Assembly: GCF_000160075.2 (NCBI RefSeq)
Contig: NZ_KI535340.1
Coordinates: 1,389,396 to 1,453,395, forward strand
Length of the DNA: 64,000 nucleotides
Direction: 5' to 3'
Source: Abiotrophia defectiva ATCC 49176
GTDB lineage: Bacteria; Bacillota; Bacilli; Lactobacillales; Aerococcaceae
Part shown: positions 56,905-64,000 of the stretch, piece by piece
Layout of the letters: every line of letters starts with the position of its first letter
How positions within the stretch are numbered: position 1 is the first letter of the stretch
Notes under the pieces: generated by a model
Told to the model about the DNA's origin: nothing
What the model saw: the letters and a program-made list of their open reading frames with translations, nothing else
The model's database searches: none
Position numbers and translations under genes: made by a program

Positions 56905-57357
56905 ATGTTAGTCGCATTCGCTACCGTACTAGGCCTTTTGATAGTGGACCAAGGACTTAAATTTTGGGTGTTAACCCATCTAGCCTTAGGTCAGCAGATG
57001 GAATTAGTGCCCGGTTTTTTAAGCTTAACTCATATCCAGAATAGAGGCGCATCTTGGGGTATCTTGCCGGGAGCTCAAGGCTTGTTTATCGGCATCAGTT
57101 TATTAGCAGTGGCTTTCTTCAGCTATAAAATCTACCGTCGACAAGCTAGTTCTACTTGGGTCAATCTAGCTTATGCCTGTTTAGTGGGAGGCGCTGTGGG
57201 GAATCTCCTTGATCGCCTGCTAAACGGCTATGTGGTCGATATGCTACAATTAGACTTTGTATCTTTCCCAATATTTAACCTAGCGGACACGGCTTTGACA
57301 GTGGGGGTCTTGATACTCTTATTGATGGCCAAGGACCATGATTTAAGTTTATACTAA
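56905..57357 (+). CDS. lspA: lipoprotein signal peptidase (signal peptidase II)
   Basis: A 150-residue four-helix membrane aspartic protease that removes signal peptides of lipoproteins. It shows the conserved DQGLKFWV, NRGASWGI, GGAVGNLLDRL and FNLADTAL blocks with the two catalytic aspartates. The frame is open far upstream (to 56686), but only the ATG at 56905 has an SD (AAGGAG) and gives the normal length. It would process the two lipoproteins encoded divergently next door. Confidence 0.96.
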   Translation: MLVAFATVLGLLIVDQGLKFWVLTHLALGQQMELVPGFLSLTHIQNRGASWGILPGAQGLFIGISLLAVAFFSYKIYRRQASSTWVNLAYACLVGGAVGNLLDRLLNGYVVDMLQLDFVSFPIFNLADTALTVGVLILLLMAKDHDLSLY

Positions 57358-57379
57358 AAGAAAGTCTAAAGGAGATCGT

Positions 57380-58309
57380 ATGACAAAGGAAAAATTTCAA
57401 TTAGAAGGGCAGGCGGGGCGCTTGGACAAGGTCTTAACTGACTTGTTACCAGGTGAAAGCCGCTCAACTATTCAAAAAATCATTAAAGACGGCCTGGTAA
57501 GTGTCAATGGTCAAGAGCAAAAGGCTAATTTCAAACTAAAGGGTGATGAGACCCTCTTGGTAGCACGCCGAAACCTAGCAGTAGAAGAGGACTCCCTACC
57601 AGAGCCCGAAGCCATGGATTTGGACATTATTTATGAAGATGAAGATATTCTAGTCATTAACAAGCCGGCTGGGCTGGTGGTACATCCCTCTAAGGGGCAT
57701 CTCAAGGGAACCCTTGTTAATGGCTTGCTCCATTATCTAAATGGCAATCTATCCACTGGTTCGGATTTTTATCGCCCAGGTATTGTTCACCGAATTGATA
57801 AGGATACTTCAGGCCTTTTAGTAGTAGCTAAACATAATGCTGCCCACCAAGCCCTAGCAGATCAGTTACTCAATCATGATATGCGCCGTTCTTATATAGC
57901 ATTGGTACACGGCCAGGTCAAGGCTCCCCAGGGGACCATTGAAGCGCCGTTGCAACGCGATCCTGCTAATCGCCTACGTTGGACAGTGGCCAAAGAGGGC
58001 AAGTATGCCTTAACTCGATTCCAAGTCATGGAAAACTTTGAGAATGCTACCTTACTAGATCTTGAACTTGAAACAGGGCGGACCCATCAGATTCGTGTCC
58101 ATCTAGAGTTTATTGGACATCCACTAGTTGGAGATCCTGTTTACCGCAAAGGATTAGACCATATCAAGGGCTCCTTAGTCCATGATATGACTGGCCAACT
58201 GCTGCATGCCTATGCCTTAAAGTTACAACACCCTAGAAGTGGCGAATGGCTTGAGTTTAAGGCGCCACTTCCAAGGCGCTTTGAAGAGGCGTTAGACCAG
58301 TTAAGATAA
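57380..58309 (+). CDS. RluD-family pseudouridine synthase
   Basis: A 309-residue RluA/RluD-type enzyme. An S4 RNA-binding domain (residues about 12-70) is followed by the catalytic domain with the active-site aspartate in HRIDKDTSGLLVVAK and LETGRTHQIRVHL. It modifies uridines, probably in 23S rRNA. lspA followed by this gene is the usual Firmicutes order (ylyB). SD AAAGGAG precedes. Confidence 0.94.
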   Translation: MTKEKFQLEGQAGRLDKVLTDLLPGESRSTIQKIIKDGLVSVNGQEQKANFKLKGDETLLVARRNLAVEEDSLPEPEAMDLDIIYEDEDILVINKPAGLVVHPSKGHLKGTLVNGLLHYLNGNLSTGSDFYRPGIVHRIDKDTSGLLVVAKHNAAHQALADQLLNHDMRRSYIALVHGQVKAPQGTIEAPLQRDPANRLRWTVAKEGKYALTRFQVMENFENATLLDLELETGRTHQIRVHLEFIGHPLVGDPVYRKGLDHIKGSLVHDMTGQLLHAYALKLQHPRSGEWLEFKAPLPRRFEEALDQLR

Positions 58310-58345
58310 AATCCAATGATTCTAAGACAGAAAGGAAGGGATGTC

Positions 58346-59062
58346 ATGAATCCAAATGATAAGATTCTGGATAAAATCCGCAATCTGCTTGAACTAGCAG
58401 AAGATGGTAACCAGGATGAGGAGAGTCAGACGGCCCTCCTGATGGCCCAGAAACTCATGCTCAAGCATAAAATTTCGCAACAAGAGTTAGATGCTGCGAC
58501 TAGTCTGGATGCGATTGTGACGCGTTCCTTATCTGTTTACAAAACCCTCTTCTGGTGGGAAAAAATATTAGCTCGGACCATTGCAGATAATTTTCGTATC
58601 ATGCTCTATGTTCAGAGTACTCGATTGCCACACCAGTCAAAAACCCAACGTAAAATTGTTTATATGGGCTATCAGTCTGATGTGGACTTGGCCTATCATG
58701 TCTTTCAACTAGCAGCTAATGCCATGAAGTTCCATGCCGGACAACACCTGAAATTAGATCATGACGGCTTGACTAGCTCGCAAAAGCAGAATCAGCGTCG
58801 GGCCTATTACCAAGGCTTTATGGATGGTTTAGCGGCTAAATATGAGCAGCAGCGCCAAAGTATGGTGGCAGAAGAGGCCGGCTATGCCCTAGTCATTCAA
58901 GTACCTGAAGCGGTTAAGGAAGCCTTTCATGCTCAGGTTCAAGGACAGATTGTTTTTAAGCAACCTGTTGTTAATGAACAGACCTTAGCCTATGAACGAG
59001 GCTACCATCAAGCTAAATCCATGTCTTTAGACGCCAAGCAACTGGATAGTGGATTAAAATGA
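58346..59062 (+). CDS. DUF2786 domain protein
   Basis: A 238-residue soluble protein with an N-terminal DUF2786 segment (ILDKIRNLLELAEDG, then ESQTALLMAQKLMLKH, residues about 5-45). The rest contains WWEKILARTIADNFR and an RRAYYQGFMDGLAAKY helix also typical of these proteins. Function is unknown. I chose the ATG at 58346 because of the SD AAAGGAAGGG. Confidence 0.85.
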   Translation: MNPNDKILDKIRNLLELAEDGNQDEESQTALLMAQKLMLKHKISQQELDAATSLDAIVTRSLSVYKTLFWWEKILARTIADNFRIMLYVQSTRLPHQSKTQRKIVYMGYQSDVDLAYHVFQLAANAMKFHAGQHLKLDHDGLTSSQKQNQRRAYYQGFMDGLAAKYEQQRQSMVAEEAGYALVIQVPEAVKEAFHAQVQGQIVFKQPVVNEQTLAYERGYHQAKSMSLDAKQLDSGLK

Positions 59063-59092
59063 GAATTCTAGGTGAATAACGTTTTTAGCTTT

Positions 59093-59125
59093 AGTAGTTA
59101 AACGGATGGTTTAGCTACTTTTTTT
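59093..59125 (+). terminator. rho-independent terminator after the DUF2786 gene
   Basis: An 11-bp stem (59093-59103 with 59109-59119, one G-U), 5-base loop, then a run of seven Ts. Confidence 0.9.
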
Positions 59126-59475
59126 ATGCCATAAATTGCATCTTGACTAAGCTAATGTTCATATTAAGCAGGGAAATATATATGAAATCACAATGATATT
59201 TACAGGCAAACACCTTTATATAGGTGTTTAGTCTATCAAAAATGTCTTAACAATTATATATGAAATAGACACCTGTCCAAATATCTAGACAAGTTGCGTA
59301 CGATATTTTGGGGTCATGAACTTAAAGTTCGTGTTTTATCATATGCAATATGTCAGCATTACTACAGCTATGAAACAAGAGCCCAGAATCCCCTATATAT
59401 AGGGGATGATAGCTATATATAGGGCGTATTCCGAATGATGATAACAAGATATAGTGATAATTAACGTATTTTTCA
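59126..59475 (+). other. AT-rich non-coding region with palindromes upstream of the CnaB adhesin promoter
   Basis: About 350 bases without a gene on either strand. It holds a hairpin AAACACCT / AGGTGTTT (59208-59215 with 59222-59229), a perfect 18-base palindrome TCCCCTATATATAGGGGA (59389-59406) and a second copy of its right half, CTATATATAGGG, at 59413-59424. These could be operators, but no known site was recognised. Confidence 0.6.
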
Positions 59476-59504
59476 TTTACACAGCGTAACCTTTTTGTTA
59501 TAAT
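59476..59504 (+). promoter_or_regulatory. promoter of the CnaB adhesin
   Basis: TTTACA (59476-59481), a 17-base spacer and TATAAT (59499-59504). The ATG is nearly 390 bases further on, so the mRNA has a long leader. Confidence 0.85.
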
Positions 59505-59510
59505 ATCTGT

Positions 59511-59896
59511 GACTAGTTATATATGCAAAAGTTTTCTACAGTAATTGTCATTAGACTGTCTTGAAGTCCTGAGATGTCTGCCATGTTCGTTCGATGTTAA
59601 TATCTAACTAAGAAAGATAATGGTCATTGTTGCATTTAGGGAGGACCTTTAAATAGTCTTATGGGAGTTGAAACTGTATAAGATGGGTCGGCACTCTTTG
59701 CAGGAGAACGATATATAACGAATAGGTATTTAGGTTAACCTAGTGAATTCAGGCAACCTGAATGTAACTAGTCAACGAATAGCGATTAAGAACTTGGCTA
59801 CTCATTCTGATAGAAACAGGGCTTTGCCCCACAAGGGCCTTCGTAAAAGAGTGTTCTGTTGCCATAAGAATGTCTTAATCAAAAGGAGGAGAATAA
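59511..59896 (+). promoter_or_regulatory. long structured 5' leader of the CnaB adhesin
   Basis: About 385 untranslated bases between promoter and ATG. Visible structure includes a palindrome TAGGTTAACCTA (59731-59742), a hairpin ATTCAGG/CCTGAAT (59747-59763) flanked by CTAG repeats, and two mutually exclusive stems around GGGC-GCCC-GGGC (59819-59829 versus 59826-59838). No terminator precedes the start codon, and no known riboswitch core was recognised. The gene's SD is AAAGGAGGAG. Confidence 0.55.
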
Positions 59897-62800
59897 ATGA
59901 AGCAAAATGTTAAATGGACAAAGCTGTTTGCTATTTTAATGCTGGTTTTTAGCGTTTTAACAGGTCCGTTAGAGGCATTTGCCCAGGATGTCAGTAGCGC
60001 ATCCGACGTCGAGGAGTTGGTCTCTTCGTCCGTAAATTCTGCATCAACTAATGATGCTACCGAAAACTCTTCATCAGAAGCTGAAGAAGAAGCAGCCTTA
60101 CCTCAGGCTCAAGCTGTTAATGTTAATGGGACTCCCAAGGTTCTACACAATGCGGTTAAAAGTGCCATTGTTTGGGACTACAACAATGCACGTGAAGCGA
60201 GTAAAGACGCGAATGGCAACTATGTCTTAAGAGAAGGCTCACTCTTCGGTTTTGAAATGGAGTTTGACCTAGCAGACTATGACTATAACTTGAACAATGG
60301 GGATTACTTTGAGTATGAAATCCCAGCACCCCTGACTGTTCAAGAAGGTCGCTTTGCCTTAATCGACCGTCCAACGGGTATCTCTGTTGGTGTTGCGGAA
60401 GTAACATCTAATGGTGATGGCCAAGGTGGTTCGGTTCATATTAGCATGCAAAACTTAGAAAAATACCTTGAAGCCAAGAAGGCAGATGCTGCCTATGGTG
60501 TAAAAGGGAGTTTCTTTGTGCAGTTCAGATCTGATACCATTAAAACCCCTATTACTGTACGCCTTAAAGAAAAAGGTGTAGGGGCAGGTGTTGATATCGT
60601 CTTAAAAGTAGATCCTCGTGGCCCAGCCTCAGACAATGGTCCATACTTACAAGGTGAGAACTTTAACAAATACTGGGGTGTCATGATTGAAGCCCTTGGG
60701 AATCTGCTGCCTTAGGTACTACGGGTACCTATGCCCACCCATGGCGTGTGCGTCTGAATGCAAGTAAAGCTAATTACAACAAATATGTAGTTAATGATGA
60801 AATTTCAGCTGATAGTGCCGGCATGCAATTCATTCCTGAAACTTTCCGTCTCTTGTCTGGTAGCAAGATTAACCAGAACTGGGGCTTGGATGGTGAATAC
60901 ATGTTGCGTGAAGGTGTTGACTATTCTATTCGTTTCAGCGATAACTACACTAAGTTTTCTATGACCATCTTTGATCCATCTGGCAAGCCATTTATTCTTG
61001 ATTATAAGACTACGGCGCCAGGTGACGGTACTAATGTAGGGAACGTGATTTCTGTTCAAGGTGATGACAAACCTATTGTGAACAATGCCTATAACAATAG
61101 TACCAGAGAAGAAGTGCGTCGTCGCAGTCGTTTGACTGAAGGTGGGGCTATTCAACTGAATGTTGCCTACCGCATTGTGATTAATAAGGTAGATGCTGAA
61201 ACTAAGAAACCTTTAGCGGGCGCTGTATTTAAAGTAACTGACCCAGATGGTAATGAGTTCCGCCTAGCGCCTACTGGTGCGGATGGTTCTACTATTTCTG
61301 ATGAAATTAAAGATTCCTTAGCTGCCAAAGGGACCTTTAAGATTCAAGAAGAAACTGCCCCAGAAGGTTATGAGTTATCTACTGACGTGACAGAAGTAAC
61401 CGTAACTGAATCAGGCGTCATTCGTACAATTGAGAACAAGAAACGTTCAACCGAATTCAAAGCAACCAAAGTATGGGCTGGCGACCAAGACGCAAGCAAA
61501 CGTCCAGCTACTAAGCTCCAACTCAAACGTGATGGCGCTAACTACGGTGATGCCAAAGACGTGCCACAAGCAGGCGGGGAAGTAAGCTGGTCTAACTTGC
61601 CATACTACCAAGATGGCAAGAATGAGCCTTCTGTCTACACAGTTGAAGAAACTGGCGTAGAAGGGACTGGCTATGAAGTAGCTTATAGTGATCAAACCGC
61701 AACCAGTGCAACTGTAACCAACACCTACCGTAACACTGAATTTAAAGCAACCAAAGTATGGGCTGGCGACCAAGATGCGACCAAGCGTCCAGCTGTCAAG
61801 TTCCAACTCAAACGTGATGGCGCTAACTATGGTGATGCCAAAGACGTGCCACAAGCAGGCGGGGAAGTTAGCTGGACTAACTTACCATACTACCAAGATG
61901 GCAAGACTGACCCATCTGTCTACACTGTTGAAGAAACTGGAGTAGAAGGTACTGGCTATGATGTAGCTTATAGCGATCAAACCGCAACAAGCACTACTGT
62001 AACCAACACCTACCGAAGCACTGAATTTAAAGCAACCAAAGTATGGGCTGGCGACCAAGATGCGACCAAGCGTCCAGCTGTCAAGTTCCAACTCAAACGT
62101 GATGGTGCTAACTATGGTGATGCCAAAGACGTACCTCAAGCAGGCGGGGAAGTAACTTGGTCTAACTTGCCATACTACCAAGATGGTAAGACTGACCCAT
62201 CTGTCTACACTGTTGAAGAAACAGGTGTAGAAGGTACTGGCTATGATGTAGCTTATAGCGATCAAACCGCAACAAGTGCAACTGTAACCAACACCTACCG
62301 CAGCACTGAATTTAAAGCAACCAAAGTATGGGCTGGTGACCAAGACACTACTAAGCGTCCAGCAGCTAAGTTCCAACTTAAGCGTGATGGTGCTAACTAT
62401 GGCGATGCCAAAGACGTACCTCAAGCAGGCGGTGAAGTAACTTGGTCTAACTTACCATACTACCAAGATGGTAAGACTGACCCATCTGTCTACACTGTTG
62501 AAGAAACAGGCGTAGAAGGTACTGGCTATGATGTAGCTTATAGCAACCAAACCGCTACAAGCGCGACTGTAACCAATACTTACCGTACTACCGAGTTCAA
62601 AGTAACCAAGGTATGGGCTGGCGACCAAGATGCAACGAAGCGTCCGTCTGTCAAGTTCCAATTAAAACGTGACGGTGCTAACTATGGCGAAGCTAAGGAT
62701 GTACCAAAAGAAGGCGGTTTAGTCACATGGACTAACTTGCCATACTACCAAGATGGTAAGACTGAGGCTTCTGTCTACACTGTTGAAGAATTAACTGAAA

Positions 62801-63603
62801 CACCAAATGGCTATGAAGTAACCTACACTTCTGATGCTAATGGTAGTGTGACCGTCACAAACACCTTCAAGACAACTGGTTTTGTTGCAAGCAAAGTTTG
62901 GAAAGGCGATAAAGATCCTTCAGTTCGTCCTCAAGCTCAATTCCAACTCTACCGTGATGGGGTAGCATATGGCCAACCGCAAGCTGTTCCAACAGTTGAT
63001 GGTCAAGTTGCTTGGACTAACTTACCTTACTACCAAGAAGGTAAGAATGAAGCAAGTGTCTACACTGTTCAAGAAGTACAAGCAGTGGATTCACCATATG
63101 CAGCGACCTATGCTGATCAAACAGCAAGCACTGTGACTGTAACTAACACACTTCAAAACAAAACAACTAGCTTCACTGTTAATAAGCAATGGCGTGGTTT
63201 TGAATCTAACATGAAACGTCCAAATGCTAAATTCCAATTAAAACGTGACGGCCAAGCTTATGGCGAACTTCGTGATGTGCCAAAAGAAGACGGTCAAGTT
63301 GTTTGGACTGATTTACCACTCTATCAAGATGGGACTACTACACCAAGTGTCTACACTGTTGATGAGTTAGATCCAACTAACCAAGGTGGCTATGAATGGA
63401 AGGTTGAGAACTTAACCGCTTCTTCAGCGACGGTTATTAACTCACGTAAGCCAGTCGATCAACCACCAACCCCACCAACTCCTTCTGGTAAGCGTGAATT
63501 ACCTAAGACTGGTGAACATGATACATTCTTAACTGGTTTAGCAGGCTTAAGCTTCTTATTAGCAGCAGCTTATGTCATTTCTCCAGTACGTCGTCGTAAC
63601 TAA
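59897..63603 (+). pseudogene. LPXTG adhesin with seven CnaB repeats, interrupted by a one-base frameshift
   Basis: A large MSCRAMM-like surface protein in two frames. Part 1 (59897-60715, 272 residues) has a signal peptide (KLFAILMLVFSVLTGPLEAFA) and an adhesin-type N-terminal domain. Part 2 (open to 63603) continues that domain, then has a SpaA-like domain (INKVDAETKKPLAGAVFKV), seven CnaB repeats, LPKTG (63499-63513), a transmembrane helix and a RRRN tail. Adding one G to the GGG at 60698-60700 restores a continuous frame of about 1235 residues through EALGESAALGTTGTY. As given, part 1 lacks an anchor and part 2 lacks a signal peptide. It could be a sequencing error, phase variation or decay. 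Confidence 0.88.
61450..63453 (+). repeat. seven tandem CnaB repeats (about 285-bp period)
   Basis: Repeat starts are at 61450, 61735, 62020, 62305, 62590, 62875 and 63166. The first five spacings are exactly 285 bases and the last is 291. Repeats 1-4 are nearly identical in protein and DNA, while 5-7 diverge. In most copies the Lys of TKVW, the Glu of YTVEE and the Asn of VTNT could form the internal isopeptide bond typical of CnaB domains. Confidence 0.93.
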
Positions 63604-63639
63604 GTTAGTGCGACCAATAGACGCAAACCCTAAATGCGT

Positions 63640-63671
63640 AAAAACTCAGAGCTTGAGCTCTGAGTTTTTTT
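63640..63671 (+). terminator. rho-independent terminator after the CnaB adhesin
   Basis: A long inverted repeat (63640-63653 with 63656-63669) followed by a T-run. Confidence 0.88.
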
Positions 63672-63719
63672 GTACTTAGGGCCTAAAAAAACTCCCCTTC
63701 GTATAGGGGAGGGATTTGC

Positions 63720-64000
63720 TTATAGTTTGAAGAATTCAACCAAGTAACGAGCTAAGCCGTCTTGATCATTTGTGTAAGATGTTATATCGTTAGCAATTGC
63801 TTTAAGTGGTTCAATGGCATTTGCCATGGCTACACCACGTCCGGCATAAGCTATCATCGATAGGTCATTGTGTTGGTCGCCAAAAGCCATGATATGAGAA
63901 TTGGGAATATGGTAGAACTGGGCTAAGCGATCAATCCCATAAGCTTTGTTAACTCCTTTTTGGACGACTTCTAAGAAGGGAAGGTTGCCGCCCCAAGTAT
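63720..64000 (-). CDS. Cof-type HAD family hydrolase (C-terminal part)
   Basis: A minus-strand reading frame that runs off the window end; the stop is at 63720-63722. The visible C-terminal 93 or so residues contain AFGDQHNDLSMIAYAGRGVA followed by MANAIEPLKAIANDIT, the motif-4 region of Cof/YidA-type haloacid dehalogenase phosphatases with the metal-binding GD..ND. The start and nucleophile motif lie outside the window. Typical substrates are sugar phosphates or FMN, but nothing specific can be assigned. Confidence 0.9.
   Translation of the reverse strand, partial: TWGGNLPFLEVVQKGVNKAYGIDRLAQFYHIPNSHIMAFGDQHNDLSMIAYAGRGVAMANAIEPLKAIANDITSYTNDQDGLARYLVEFFKL

Noticed and set aside
59630-59680. 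Small upstream ORF in the CnaB leader (six codons starting near 59661)
   Set aside because: The purine-rich GGGAGG lies too far from the ATG and the peptide is very short, so evidence for translation is weak.
61447-62661. Long minus-strand open frames opposite the CnaB repeats (about 135, 180 and 69 residues)
   Set aside because: They mirror the repeat array and repeat the same residues with its period, have no SD, and arise from the repeat's codon pattern.
61450-63453. CRISPR-like regular spacing
   Set aside because: The period is 285 bases with no unique spacers, the frame is open throughout and the repeats encode CnaB domains.

Overview
The window is a chromosomal segment of a low-GC Gram-positive bacterium, most likely in the Lactobacillales. 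The evidence is T-box leaders, PolC-type replicative polymerase, PgpH, LexA with a DinR-type operator, YSIRK-type signal sequences, LPXTG anchors and LicD proteins. GC looks to be in the mid-40s by eye. A member of the Aerococcaceae such as Abiotrophia or Facklamia would fit, but this is inference. No tRNA, rRNA, CRISPR array, prophage or insertion sequence was recognised.

Layout. 1-5.5 kb: the end of clpX, engB, an MFS exporter and the dnaG-rpoD pair. 5.6-8.8 kb: a glycine T-box and glyQ-glyS. 8.8-17.2 kb: a long same-strand run of obgE, an OatA-like acyltransferase, rnz, an SDR, a LapA-domain protein, recJ and apt. 17.2-18.5 kb: lexA on the minus strand, diverging through an SOS box from a DUF896 gene, then yneF. 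18.6-27.4 kb: a YbjN-like protein, a YitT protein, uppS-cdsA, rseP and polC. 27.9-33.9 kb: a surface module with a LPXTG CAP-domain protein, a decayed CAP paralogue, a secreted protein with two tandem telokin-like domains and a membrane-anchored serine hydrolase. 34.0-39.1 kb: rpmG, an SH3b amidase, and a T-box with hisS-aspS. 39.2-49.1 kb: ppsR (minus), a His-rich Fur protein, rpsU, patB-ridA, yqeY, phoH, pgpH, ybeY, dgkA, era and recO. 49.3-54.7 kb: a four-gene polysaccharide cassette (flippase, GT2, a polymerase-LicD fusion, LicD). 54.7-56.8 kb: two minus-strand lipoprotein genes. 56.9-59.1 kb: lspA, an RluD-family synthase and a DUF2786 protein. 59.9-63.6 kb: a large LPXTG adhesin with seven CnaB repeats, split by a one-base frameshift. 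The window ends inside a minus-strand HAD phosphatase.

How the genes work together. Most of the window is core housekeeping: replication (dnaG, polC), transcription (rpoD), translation (glyQS, hisS-aspS, rpmG, rpsU), ribosome assembly GTPases (engB, obgE, era) with ybeY, and envelope lipid and wall synthesis (uppS, cdsA, dgkA, lspA, rseP). The accessory content is nearly all cell-surface: CAP and CnaB proteins, wall hydrolases, an O-acetyltransferase and the LicD polysaccharide cassette.

The observations most worth following are the frameshifted CnaB adhesin with its roughly 390-base leader, the polymerase-LicD fusion, the decayed CAP paralogue, the overlapping Asp/His specifier in the hisS-aspS T-box, the minimal LexA divergon and the His-rich Fur protein.
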